Below are positions 54,193 to 63,393 of a DNA stretch of 64,000 bases, one piece after another. The stretch is from Sphingomonas kyeonggiensis. Its GTDB lineage: Bacteria; Pseudomonadota; Alphaproteobacteria; Sphingomonadales; Sphingomonadaceae. The notes under the pieces were generated by a model, which did no database searches, had not been told where the DNA came from, and saw only the letters and a program-made list of their open reading frames with translations. Made by a program: the position numbers and the translations under genes. The DNA lies in the NCBI RefSeq assembly GCF_014196745.1, contig NZ_JACIEH010000001.1:372001-436000 (forward strand), in the 5' to 3' direction. Position 1 is the first letter of the stretch. Each line of letters opens with the position of its first letter.

Positions 54193-54843
54193 TCAGTTGC
54201 GCGACGGGAAGACGCCCGACGTGCTGATGCAGGTCACCACCGCCAGATAGGGCTGCATGATCGAGAAGGGCTGGCTGCCACCGGCAACCGCCACCGTCAC
54301 GTTGCCGTTCGTCAGGCCGCCGGTCGCCGTGGCGCTGATGCCGCCCAGGTTCACCGCGGTGCCGGTGGTCCCGGCCGGGACGTAGAAGACCGGCGTCGAG
54401 CCGACGGAGGACGTGTCCGCAACGGTGCCCAGCGTCGACGAGGCTGCCGGCGCTGCGGTTTCGCTCGCGCCGCCGCCGCGCCCGAGGACGGTGGCCTGCA
54501 GCTGCGGCGTCACCTGGATGGGCGTGCTGGTGGTCGGCGTGAACGTCGCGCCATGGGTGTGCATGGGCATCTGCGCCGTCGTGAGCGTGACGGACGGCGT
54601 GCCGGCCATCTCGCCCTGGGTGTAGAGCGGCAGGCCGGGGCCCTGGCCCACGCCGATGAACGCGCGGCCCTGCGCATTGGGAAGCCCGAAGGTGGTCTGG
54701 CCGTTGCCGCCATAGGTGGTGCCGAGCAGCGAGAACAGTGCCGTGTTCTGCGAGATCGCCAGAATCTGGCCCTGACAGGTCATCCAGCCACGCGGTGCGA
54801 AGCTGAAGCCGACCTGCATGATCTGCCCCATGTAATATTCCAT
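54193..54843 (-). CDS. Phage tail collar-domain protein (microcystin-dependent-protein-like)
   Basis: 216 residues. The N-terminus MGQIMQVGFSFAPRGWMTCQ is the collar-domain signature, followed by ALFSLLGTTYGGNGQTTFGL and the metal-binding-like HTHG at about 96. The middle is Thr/Ala/Gly-rich; the end NVTVAVAGGSQPFSIMQPYL is also typical. Such proteins are known both from phage tails and as free-standing bacterial genes (MdpB). No other phage gene is nearby. Confidence 0.85.
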   Translation of the reverse strand: MEYYMGQIMQVGFSFAPRGWMTCQGQILAISQNTALFSLLGTTYGGNGQTTFGLPNAQGRAFIGVGQGPGLPLYTQGEMAGTPSVTLTTAQMPMHTHGATFTPTTSTPIQVTPQLQATVLGRGGGASETAAPAASSTLGTVADTSSVGSTPVFYVPAGTTGTAVNLGGISATATGGLTNGNVTVAVAGGSQPFSIMQPYLAVVTCISTSGVFPSRN

Positions 54844-55226
54844 GAACCCCTCCCGGTAGGTAATGATGCGCGGGCGGAATTAGGTCGGTCACAGGCATTG
54901 GCCCCGCCACGCAAGCGGCCGGCGCGCAGTAATGTTCCTTTTATTGGGATTGGCAAGTCGGATCGCTTCGAAATCCGTGCGGTGTCATGATTTGCAAAGA
55001 TTGTAGGGGTCATTTGCGACGGGAATTTAAACCATAATGGACCAAATTTGCATTAAGTTCGGTTTAAGATTCAATCCGTTTTGAAGTCAATTGTCCCGTA
55101 AATGGCCGTAATGTCTGATCTTCTATATTTCCGGAATGTATTTCCATTTGCGTGCAGGTTTTTTGCGCGCTTATATTGATCTCCGCGCGAATCCCTCAAA
55201 AGCGGATTCGCCTGGGGGATACTGGA
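54844..55226 (+). promoter_or_regulatory. AT-rich promoter and leader region of the giant autotransporter
   Basis: A 383-base gap of much lower GC than its surroundings (about 55010-55180), with several TTTAAA, TATATT and TAAGAT hexamers suitable as promoters for both divergent genes. A leader hairpin (GCGAATCC at 55187-55194 and GGATTCGC at 55204-55211) lies just before the ribosome site. No gene seen. Confidence 0.5.
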
Positions 55227-58200
55227 ATGACGTCGATATTTGGCTCGCCCATGCGTGCCGCTAGCGGTTCTTTGGTGCTGCTGGCGAAGAAGCTCGTGCG
55301 TCTGGGCAGGTCTTCCGTTCCCGATATCCGCAGCAGCGCCCCGCGCCGCGCGGTCAAGTTCTTCGGGCGGGTGTCGATCGCGGCTTCGCTGTTCGGCATC
55401 GCGGCTACGCCTGCCGCCTGGGCCTCCACCGGATGCGACGCCCTGAATGCGGGGGCCGTTACCTGGAGCGGCGCCATCGATACGAGCGGCAACGACGTCA
55501 ACGTGACGCCTCCGGCTTCCGGTTCGGCTGCCTTCACCGGAAATTCTTCCGACGAGCTGTACATGTACACCTTGTCGAACCTGTCCTTCACGGCAGGGGA
55601 CAAGATCAAGGTGAAGGTCGTCCTCGGGACGAACATGCTGGGCTGGGCATTGATAAAGCCCAGCTCGTCGGATCCGGTCCTGAGCGTTCCGACGAGGGCG
55701 GGGCAGCCGAACGGCGAATTCAACAATGTCAGCAAGGAAGAAGAGTACACGATACTCGCCAACACCACGACGCTGGAAATCCGTTCGAAGCTCTCCACGA
55801 ACAACTATCCGGGGGTGGGTGCCGGGCTTTCGACCATCACTGTAACCTGCACCCCGGGCGCCGGGCCCGCGAGCCAGCTCGCCTTCGGCACCCAGCCCTC
55901 GAACACCGTCTCGAATGTCGCGATCAATCCTTCGCCCACCGTGCGGATCCTCGACGCGTCGGGCGTGCTGACCAACAGCACCGCTGCCGTCACGATCGCC
56001 ATCGGCACCAATCCGGGTTCGGGCGCGCTCGCCGGCACCGCCACGGTCAACGCCGTCAACGGCGTGGCGACCTTCAACGGGATCAGCATCAACAAGACCG
56101 GCACCAACTATACGTTGAGCGCCATCTCGAGCGGCCTGACCAGCGCCACCAGCGGTACCTTCAACATCACCCCCGGCGCGACGACGCAGTTCACGGTAAC
56201 GGCGCCCTCCACGGCGACGCAGGGAGCTGCGTTCAACACGCTGAGCGTGACGGCGAAGGATGCGGCGGGCAACAACACGCCGGGCTATTCGGGCACGGTG
56301 CACTTCACTTCGACCGATGGTGCCGCGGTGCTCCCCGCCAACACCACGCTGGCCAGTGGCACGGGCACCTTCTCGGCCACGCTCAACACGGTCGGCGCGC
56401 AGACCATCACCGCCACCGATACCGTGACCGGCTCGATCAACGGCACGACCGGCACGATCACCGTGGTGTCACCGGCGCCCACCGCGTCGAACGCGAGCGC
56501 GAACGCCGCCTACAGCACCGGCTCGCCGGCAGTGCCCACCAGCATCGACCTCACCGCCTCGATCGCCAATGCCAGCTTCGTCAGCCCGGCGAGCAACCCG
56601 GCGCACGGCACGCTCGACGTGGCAGTCGGCGCGAACGCGGCGGGCAAGACGCTCGTCTACACGCCGACCGCCGGCTATCACGGGACGGACAGCTTCACCT
56701 ATCGCGCGGTCGCGTCGGACGGCACGACCGTGTCGGCCTCGCCGGCGACGGTGACCGTCACGGTCGCCGATCCGGTACTCACCGCCAGCCTGACGGGCAG
56801 CGGCGCCGCGGCGGGCGCTCCGCTCAGCGGCTATTCCATCACGACGTCGGGTGGCCTCGGCACGCGGACCTGCGCGCCCGGCGCGACGGCGCCGCCGGCC
56901 TGGCTCACGGTCAATTCCGATTGCACGCTCACCGGCACGCCGCCTTCGGGAGGCACGGTCAACTTCAGCGTGAACGTCACCGACCAGTCGAACCCGGCCT
57001 TCACCGCGACCAACCGGCCGATCGGCTTCAGCATCCTGTCGAACAATGCCGACCTGTCGAACCTGGTGGTCAACAATGGCGCCGCGGTCGTGTCGCTGAC
57101 GCCGGGCTTCGCTGCCGGCACCACCAGCTATACCGCCAGTGTCGCCAGCGGGGTGACCTCGGTCACCGTGACGCCGACGGTGAGCCAGGCGAACGCCACC
57201 GTGACGGTCAACACCACGGGCGTCACCTCGGGCAGTCCCTCGGCGCCGATCAACCTGGTTGTGGGCACCAACACGATCACGACGCATGTCACGGCGCAGG
57301 ACGGCGTGACCGTCCTGGACTATGTCATCACGCTCACCCGTGCGACGCCCGCGCCGACGATCAGCTCGCTCTCGCGCAGCGGCGGCCCGACCGCGGGCGG
57401 CACCTCGGTCACGATCAACGGTACCAACCTGACCGGCGCGACCGTCACGGTCGATGGCACCGGCGTGCCGTCCAGCAACAATGTCGGGACCAGCCTCGAC
57501 TTCGTCACGCCGGCGCACGTTGCAGGCGCGGTGGTCGTCGCAGTGACGACGCCGGGTGGCACCGCGACGACCAGCTTCGACTATGTCGCGCCGGTCAGCT
57601 TCTCGCCCGCGGCGGGCGCGCTGCCGGGCGGCACTTCCGGCGCCAGCTACTCCCAGAGCTTCACGGCCGGCGGCGGCACCGGACCCTATAGCTTCAACGC
57701 GACCGGCACGCTGCCGCCGGGCCTGACCTTCGTCGGTGGTGTGCTCTCGGGCACGCCGACGGGCGTCGGTTCGTACAGCTTCGACATCACCGTGACCGAC
57801 AGCACGGCTGCCGGCAGCGGCGGCCCGCTCGTGCGGCTGCAGAGCTACACCCTGCAGATCGCCAGCCCGGTGATCATCCTCGCGCCGGCCACGCTGGCGA
57901 CCGGCACGATCGCAGCCAGCTACAACGACACGATCAACGCCAGTGGCGGCATCGCGCCCTATGACCTGCAGGTGACCTCCGGCTCCTTGCCGCCGGGCCT
58001 CTCCATGAGCAGCGCTGGTGTCATCACCGGAACGCCCACCGGAGCCGGCATCTATAACTTCACCGTTACGGCGAGGGACAGCTCGACCGGTGCGGCCGCA
58101 CCCTATAGCGGCTCGGCGGCCTATCAGATCACCATCGCAGCGCCGACGATCGTTCTGAACCCGGCCAATCCGGCCAACCCGACCGCGGGCGTCGCCTATA

Positions 58201-61200
58201 CCGCGACGCTGTCCGCATCGGGGGGCACCGCGCCCTACAGCTTCGCGCTGGCGAACGGGACGACCCTCCCGGCGGGCCTCACCCTGTCGTCCACCGGCAC
58301 GATCTCCGGCACGCCGAGCCAGGGCGGCAGCTTCAGCTTCGACGTCACCGCGACCGACAATTCTACCGGCACCGGCGCGCCGTTCACCGTGACGCACACC
58401 TATTCCTTCACCGTCGGCGCGGCCACGATCACGGTGAACCCGGCCAGCCTGCCGAACGGGCGGGCGGGCACGGCCTATAGCCAGACGATCACCGCGTCGG
58501 GCGGCAATGGCAGCTATACCTTCTCCACGACCGGCCCGCTGCCGGCGGGCTGGACGCTCTCGCCGAGCGGCGTGCTCTCGGGCACTGCCACGGAGTCGAA
58601 CAGCTTCAACTTCACGATCACCGCGACCGACAGCTCGACCGGCACCGGCGCGCCCTATAGCGGCGCCCGCGCCTATACCGGCGTGGACGTGCTGCCGCCG
58701 AACTTCACGCTCACCCCGCCGACGCTCGCGGCGACCGTGGGCCAGGCCTATACCGGCAATTTCGTTGCCGGTGGCGGCACCGCGCCCTACACCTACAGCA
58801 AGACCGGCACGCTCCCGCCCGGCATGACCCTGGCCACCGACGGCACGCTGTCGGGCACGCCGACGGCCACCGGCACGTTCAACTTCACGGTCATCGCACG
58901 CGACACCACCACCGGGGCTGGTTCGCCCTTCGCTGTGGGCAGCAACTATAACTTCACCGTCAGTGCGGCCACGCTGGTGCTGTCGCCGGCGAGCCTGCCC
59001 AACGGCAAGGCCGGCGTAAGCTATTCGGAGACCGTGAACGCGACGGGCGGCACCACGCCCTATAGCTACACGCTGGACGCCGGGACGACGCTTCCCGTGG
59101 GCCTCACCCTGAATGCGAGCACCGGCGCGATTTCCGGCACGCCGACCGCCGCGGGGGTGTTCAACTTCACGATCCGTGCGACCGACAGCTCGACCGGAGC
59201 GGGCGCACCCTTCTCGACCACCCAGAATTATTCGGTCACGATCGATCAGCCGACGATCACGATCACCCCGGCGACGGTGCCTGCCGGCATGCCCGGCTCG
59301 GCCTATAGCCAGACGCTGACCGCATCGGGCGGCACCTCGGGCTATAGCTTCACCCTGGCGGCCGGGAGCACCCTCCCGGTGGGCGTCACCCTGTCGACCG
59401 GCGGTGTCCTGGCGGGCACGCCGACCAGTGCGGGTACCTTCGCCTTCACGGTCGACGCCACCGACAGCACGACCGGCACCGGGGCTCCGTTCAAGGGCAG
59501 CCAGGCTTATAGCCTGGTCATCGGCACCCCGACGATCACGGTCGACACCACGACTCTGCCTGCCGCGACCGTCGCGGGCGCCTATAGCCAGACGCTCGCG
59601 GCAAGCGGCGGAACTGGGCCCTATCACTACAGCGTAACGGGCACGCTGCCGGCCGGGCTCACCCTGTCGACCGCCGGCGTCCTTTCCGGCACGCCGACCG
59701 AGGGCGGCAGCTTCACCTTGACGGTGACGGCGACCGACAGCTCGGGCGGATCCGGGCCGTTCAGCGGCAACCGCACGCTCGGCCTCACGGTCAACCCGCC
59801 GGCCATCACGCTGGCCCCCGCCACGCTGACCAATGCAACGGTGGGCGCCGCCTATACCAAGGCGATCACCGCCACGGGCGGCACCGGCACCTACAGCTTC
59901 ACGACTACTGATACGCTGCCGGCGGGGATCACGCTGGCGACGAACGGAACGCTTTCGGGCACGCCGACCCAGTCGGGCAGCTTCACCTTCACCGTGAAGG
60001 CGACCGACCAGTCGACCGGTACCGGCGCGCCCTATAGCGGCACGCAGAGCTATACGCTCATCGTCGGCGGGCCGACGCTGGTGCTCAGCCCTGCCACCCT
60101 CACCAATGGGGCGATCGGTGTTGCCTATACCGCCTCGGTCTCGGCCAGCGGCGGCACGGCGCCCTATCATTTCGAAGTCAGTGCCGGCGCGTTGCCGGCA
60201 GGCATCACCCTGAACGCGGCCACCGGCGCGATCGCCGGCACGCCAACCGCGGGTGGTCCGTTCAACTTCACGATCAAGGTGACCGACAGCTCGACCGGCA
60301 CCGGGGCGCCCTATGCGGTCACCCAGGCCTATACGCTGACCATCGGCGCGCCGACGGTGGCGGTCACGCCCACGACCCTGCCCAACGGGCAGATGGGCGT
60401 AGCCTATAGCCAGGCGCTGACCGCGTCGGGCGGCACGGCCGGCTACACCTTCACCAGCACGGGCACGCTGCCGGCGGGTGTCACCCTGACCGCCGCCGGC
60501 CTGCTGTCCGGCACGCCGACCGTGCACGGCACGTTCAACTTCACGGTCTCCGCGCAGGACAGCTCGACCGGTGCCGGTCCCTATACCGGCTCGGTCGCCT
60601 ATACCCTGGTCATCGCGACCCCGGTCGTGCCGGTCGCCAATGCCGCGACTGCCAATGTGGCTTACGGGTCCAGCGCCAATGTGATCACGCCGACGCTCGG
60701 CGGGGGCACCGCGACCAGCGTTGCCGTCGTCACGGCGCCGACGCACGGCACCGTGACGGTCAGCGGGCTGACCTTCAGCTATACGCCCGCGACCGGCTAT
60801 CACGGCGCAGACAGCTTCACCTATACGGCAACCAACGACGGCGGCACTTCGGCGCCGGCGACGGTGAGCCTGACCGTGGTGCCGCCGCCGCCGCCCAATG
60901 CGGCGCCGGGCAACTCCACCGTCGCAGGCAGCACCACGACGACGGGTACCAGCGTCCAGATCAATCTCTCCGCGCTGGTCACCGGGGTCTATGACTCGAT
61001 CCAGATCGCCGGCCAGCCGGCGCACGGCACCGTCACGCTGAGCGGCGGGGCAGGGCCCAGCCTCAACCCCGTCGCCGCGGCGCCGGTCTCGCCCTACATC
61101 GCCACCTACACGCCGACGCCCAACTATGCCGGTGCCGATAGCTTCACCTATGTCGCGGTCGGCCCGGGTGGCAGCTCCGCACCGGGCACGGTGACGGTCA

Positions 61201-62774
61201 CGGTGGTCGGTCAGGTGCCGGTCGCCACGCCCAAGACGGCGACGGCGGGCGACGGCCAGCTGGTCTCGGTGATGCTCACCGACGGCGCGCAGCGCGGGCC
61301 GTTCACGGGCGCGACGGTGGTGAGCATGCTGCCTGCGAATGCCGCGACCACTGCGGTCGTCGCAGCGGGCAGCGGCGCCTATCGCCTCGATGTGACGCCG
61401 AACAACCGCTTCGGCGGGACGATCGTGGTCACCTATGCGCTGAGCAACACCTATGGTGTCTCGGCGCCGTCGACGGTCACGGTCACGGTCCAGGCACGCC
61501 CGGATCCGCGCAATGATCCGGACGTGGCGGCGATCAGCGATGCCCAGGCCGAGACGGCACGCCGCTTCGCCCGCGCGCAGGTGTCGAACTTCATGCGGCG
61601 TACCGAGCAGCTCCATAATGGCGGTGGCACCACCGGCCTCGCCATGGGCGTGACCCTCGGTTCGCGTGACGGCATGGCGGTACGCGAGCGGCCCGACGAC
61701 AGGAACTGGGGCCTCGCGATCACCGAGCGCATGCGCGTCTCGGGCGAGGATCCGGCGCTCGGCCAGGTCGTGAACGATCCGCGGTCGCCGCTCTCGCGGG
61801 CGGACCAGCTCGGCTATGGCCGGTCGGTCGCCGCGACCGGCGGGACCGGGAGTGTCGGTGCCCGTGACCGCGGCAATGCCAGCGCGGCGGCGCCGGGCTC
61901 GGGCGGCTCGGGCAGCGTGGACGAGGACGGCAATCGCCGGGTCGGCTCGCTGGCCACCTGGGCCGGCGGCGCGATCGACATCGGCACGCAGGACAAGCGC
62001 ACCGATCGCAGCAAGATCTCCGCCACCACCGCGGGCCTCAGCGCCGGCGCCGACATCAAGCTCGCCGAAGGCGTACTGGTCGGTGTGGGCGGCGGCTATG
62101 GCAATGATCTGAGCCGGATCGGCACGGCGGCGCAGGTGCGTGGCACCAGCACGCTCTATGCCGCCTATGCCAGCCTCCAGCCTGTCGGCGGGACGTTCAT
62201 CGACGGCATGCTCGGCCGCGGCCAGCTCGATTTCACCACCCGGCGCATTGCCGCGGCGGTGAACGCGACGGCGCGCGGCAGCCGGGACGGCAGCTACACC
62301 GTCGCGGCGATCTCCCTGGGCGTCGATCGTTCCAGCGGCCCGCTGCAATGGTCGATCTACGGCCGGGGCGAGTATCTCGACGCCGATCTCGACGCCTATG
62401 CCGAGAGCGGGGCCGGGCGCTACAATCTGCGCTTCGATGCACGCCAGGTCCGCTCGGTCACCGGTACGGTCGGCGGTCGCTTCGAATATCGCCAGAAGAC
62501 GGGCTTCGGTTCGGTCACCCCGCGTATCCGGGTCGAGTGGAACCACGAGTTCGCCGATCTCGATGCCCAGTGGCTCGACTATGCCGATATCCCGGGCGCC
62601 GCGATCTACGATCTGGCAGGCAGGAACTGGAAGCGTGATCAGCTCCAGCTGAGCATCGGCACCCGGTTCGACATCCTGAGCAGTGGTTGGTCGTTCGACT
62701 TCGAGACCGGCCTGCGCGCGGGCCAGGGCGAGAAGGCAGGGACGCTCCAGATCCGCCTGTCGAAGCGCTTCTAA
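55227..62774 (+). CDS. Giant autotransporter adhesin with eleven He_PIG-type Ig-like repeats
   Basis: 2,515 residues from the ATG at 55227. A long 66-residue signal region ends AAWA/STG. Next come a unique domain with a Cys pair, BIG-like domains, an IPT/TIG-like domain (PTISSLSRSGGPTAGGTSVT), eleven repeats of about 92 residues (57601-60610), cadherin-like segments (GYHGADSFTYTATNDGG, also at 56670) and a linker. The C-terminal beta-barrel of about 280 residues (from VGSLATWAGGAIDIGTQ) ends in LQIRLSKRF, with the terminal Phe needed for BAM recognition. This is a type V secretion protein displayed on the cell surface, probably for adhesion or biofilm. A 6-kb open frame on the opposite strand is a composition artefact. 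Confidence 0.88.
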   Translation: MTSIFGSPMRAASGSLVLLAKKLVRLGRSSVPDIRSSAPRRAVKFFGRVSIAASLFGIAATPAAWASTGCDALNAGAVTWSGAIDTSGNDVNVTPPASGSAAFTGNSSDELYMYTLSNLSFTAGDKIKVKVVLGTNMLGWALIKPSSSDPVLSVPTRAGQPNGEFNNVSKEEEYTILANTTTLEIRSKLSTNNYPGVGAGLSTITVTCTPGAGPASQLAFGTQPSNTVSNVAINPSPTVRILDASGVLTNSTAAVTIAIGTNPGSGALAGTATVNAVNGVATFNGISINKTGTNYTLSAISSGLTSATSGTFNITPGATTQFTVTAPSTATQGAAFNTLSVTAKDAAGNNTPGYSGTVHFTSTDGAAVLPANTTLASGTGTFSATLNTVGAQTITATDTVTGSINGTTGTITVVSPAPTASNASANAAYSTGSPAVPTSIDLTASIANASFVSPASNPAHGTLDVAVGANAAGKTLVYTPTAGYHGTDSFTYRAVASDGTTVSASPATVTVTVADPVLTASLTGSGAAAGAPLSGYSITTSGGLGTRTCAPGATAPPAWLTVNSDCTLTGTPPSGGTVNFSVNVTDQSNPAFTATNRPIGFSILSNNADLSNLVVNNGAAVVSLTPGFAAGTTSYTASVASGVTSVTVTPTVSQANATVTVNTTGVTSGSPSAPINLVVGTNTITTHVTAQDGVTVLDYVITLTRATPAPTISSLSRSGGPTAGGTSVTINGTNLTGATVTVDGTGVPSSNNVGTSLDFVTPAHVAGAVVVAVTTPGGTATTSFDYVAPVSFSPAAGALPGGTSGASYSQSFTAGGGTGPYSFNATGTLPPGLTFVGGVLSGTPTGVGSYSFDITVTDSTAAGSGGPLVRLQSYTLQIASPVIILAPATLATGTIAASYNDTINASGGIAPYDLQVTSGSLPPGLSMSSAGVITGTPTGAGIYNFTVTARDSSTGAAAPYSGSAAYQITIAAPTIVLNPANPANPTAGVAYTATLSASGGTAPYSFALANGTTLPAGLTLSSTGTISGTPSQGGSFSFDVTATDNSTGTGAPFTVTHTYSFTVGAATITVNPASLPNGRAGTAYSQTITASGGNGSYTFSTTGPLPAGWTLSPSGVLSGTATESNSFNFTITATDSSTGTGAPYSGARAYTGVDVLPPNFTLTPPTLAATVGQAYTGNFVAGGGTAPYTYSKTGTLPPGMTLATDGTLSGTPTATGTFNFTVIARDTTTGAGSPFAVGSNYNFTVSAATLVLSPASLPNGKAGVSYSETVNATGGTTPYSYTLDAGTTLPVGLTLNASTGAISGTPTAAGVFNFTIRATDSSTGAGAPFSTTQNYSVTIDQPTITITPATVPAGMPGSAYSQTLTASGGTSGYSFTLAAGSTLPVGVTLSTGGVLAGTPTSAGTFAFTVDATDSTTGTGAPFKGSQAYSLVIGTPTITVDTTTLPAATVAGAYSQTLAASGGTGPYHYSVTGTLPAGLTLSTAGVLSGTPTEGGSFTLTVTATDSSGGSGPFSGNRTLGLTVNPPAITLAPATLTNATVGAAYTKAITATGGTGTYSFTTTDTLPAGITLATNGTLSGTPTQSGSFTFTVKATDQSTGTGAPYSGTQSYTLIVGGPTLVLSPATLTNGAIGVAYTASVSASGGTAPYHFEVSAGALPAGITLNAATGAIAGTPTAGGPFNFTIKVTDSSTGTGAPYAVTQAYTLTIGAPTVAVTPTTLPNGQMGVAYSQALTASGGTAGYTFTSTGTLPAGVTLTAAGLLSGTPTVHGTFNFTVSAQDSSTGAGPYTGSVAYTLVIATPVVPVANAATANVAYGSSANVITPTLGGGTATSVAVVTAPTHGTVTVSGLTFSYTPATGYHGADSFTYTATNDGGTSAPATVSLTVVPPPPPNAAPGNSTVAGSTTTTGTSVQINLSALVTGVYDSIQIAGQPAHGTVTLSGGAGPSLNPVAAAPVSPYIATYTPTPNYAGADSFTYVAVGPGGSSAPGTVTVTVVGQVPVATPKTATAGDGQLVSVMLTDGAQRGPFTGATVVSMLPANAATTAVVAAGSGAYRLDVTPNNRFGGTIVVTYALSNTYGVSAPSTVTVTVQARPDPRNDPDVAAISDAQAETARRFARAQVSNFMRRTEQLHNGGGTTGLAMGVTLGSRDGMAVRERPDDRNWGLAITERMRVSGEDPALGQVVNDPRSPLSRADQLGYGRSVAATGGTGSVGARDRGNASAAAPGSGGSGSVDEDGNRRVGSLATWAGGAIDIGTQDKRTDRSKISATTAGLSAGADIKLAEGVLVGVGGGYGNDLSRIGTAAQVRGTSTLYAAYASLQPVGGTFIDGMLGRGQLDFTTRRIAAAVNATARGSRDGSYTVAAISLGVDRSSGPLQWSIYGRGEYLDADLDAYAESGAGRYNLRFDARQVRSVTGTVGGRFEYRQKTGFGSVTPRIRVEWNHEFADLDAQWLDYADIPGAAIYDLAGRNWKRDQLQLSIGTRFDILSSGWSFDFETGLRAGQGEKAGTLQIRLSKRF
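57601..60610 (+). repeat. Eleven tandem Ig-like (He_PIG) repeats
   Basis: Units start near 57601, 57873, 58150, 58430, 58700, 58975, 59260, 59535, 59805, 60080 and 60357, about 275 bp each. Each has AYSQT...ASGGTAPYSF, GTLPAGLTL, LSGTPT and TATDSSTGTGAPYSG boxes. The TDSSTGTGAP box is the most conserved at the DNA level. Confidence 0.85.
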
Positions 62775-62784
62775 GAGGGGGAGG

Positions 62785-62816
62785 GCCCGGGACGGCGGCA
62801 ACGCCGCCCCGGGCCT
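62785..62816 (+). terminator. Terminator after the autotransporter
   Basis: GGCCCGGG and CCCGGGCC arms enclosing a second stem CGGCG-GCAA-CGCCG, 10 bases after the stop. Very stable; no T-tract. Confidence 0.65.
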
Positions 62817-62830
62817 GTCCACGCTCGCCA

Positions 62831-62868
62831 CATCCGGGCGGAAGCCGGGATCTCCTGCGAAGGCGCGA
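62831..62868. repeat. Remnant of a family B REP element
   Basis: CATCCGGGCGGAAGCCGGGA then TCTCCTGCGAAGGCGCG resembles the left arm and spacer of family B with the right arm missing. Confidence 0.55.
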
Positions 62869-63036
62869 TCCGGCGGTTTGCAATGTAGGATTTCGCATGA
62901 TTGCTTGAGCGAGCCGGTTTGCAGGCCGGCCGCTCTTTGACTTCGGTAGGAAAAATAGGATCCCGTCCGCGTAAGAATATTACGCGAACTCAGATGCGTA
63001 GCGTGTACGACCTTCGCGATCTTTGAAGGTTCGCCC

Positions 63037-63393
63037 TCAGGCCAGCAGCCGGCCGAGCGCCCCGGCCACCTGGGCCTCGCGATAGGGCTTCTCGATCATC
63101 GGCACCTCGGCCCCGAAGCCCTCGGGCGGGACCCCATAGCCGCTGGCAAAGGCGAAGGGCAGGCCACGGGCGCGCAAGGCCTCGGCGATCGGTGTGCTGC
63201 GCTCGCCGCCCAGGTTGATGTCGAGGATCGCCACGTCGAACATGCCCTGTTCGGCCAGCTCCAGCCCGTCCGCCAGCCGGCTGGCGGGGCCGATCGTCTC
63301 GCAGCCCAGCGCGTCGAGCAGGTCCTCGAGATACATGGCGACCACCGGCTCGTCCTCGACGACGAGCACGCGCAGGCCCTCGAACCCGCTCAT
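63037..63393 (-). CDS. Single-domain response regulator
   Basis: 118 residues, receiver domain only: acidic pair E13/D14 (VVEDEPVV), phosphoacceptor D58 (VAILDINLGG), switch region FASGYG and Lys102 (MIEKPY). The LDINLGGE wording and the FASGY motif are typical of the receivers paired with HWE/HisKA_2 kinases. It overlaps the kinase gene by 4 bases, so the two form a two-component pair. Output unknown, since there is no effector domain. Confidence 0.9.
   Translation of the reverse strand: MSGFEGLRVLVVEDEPVVAMYLEDLLDALGCETIGPASRLADGLELAEQGMFDVAILDINLGGERSTPIAEALRARGLPFAFASGYGVPPEGFGAEVPMIEKPYREAQVAGALGRLLA

Noticed and set aside
54193..54843. Part of a prophage
   Set aside because: Only a collar-domain gene and a DUF6916 gene; no capsid, terminase, integrase or attachment sites nearby.
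56469..62831. Open frame of about 2,120 codons on the minus strand opposite the autotransporter
   Set aside because: Arg/Gly/Ala-rich low-complexity translation forced by repeats and high GC on the coding strand; no domain wording, and the plus strand has clear domains and a barrel.
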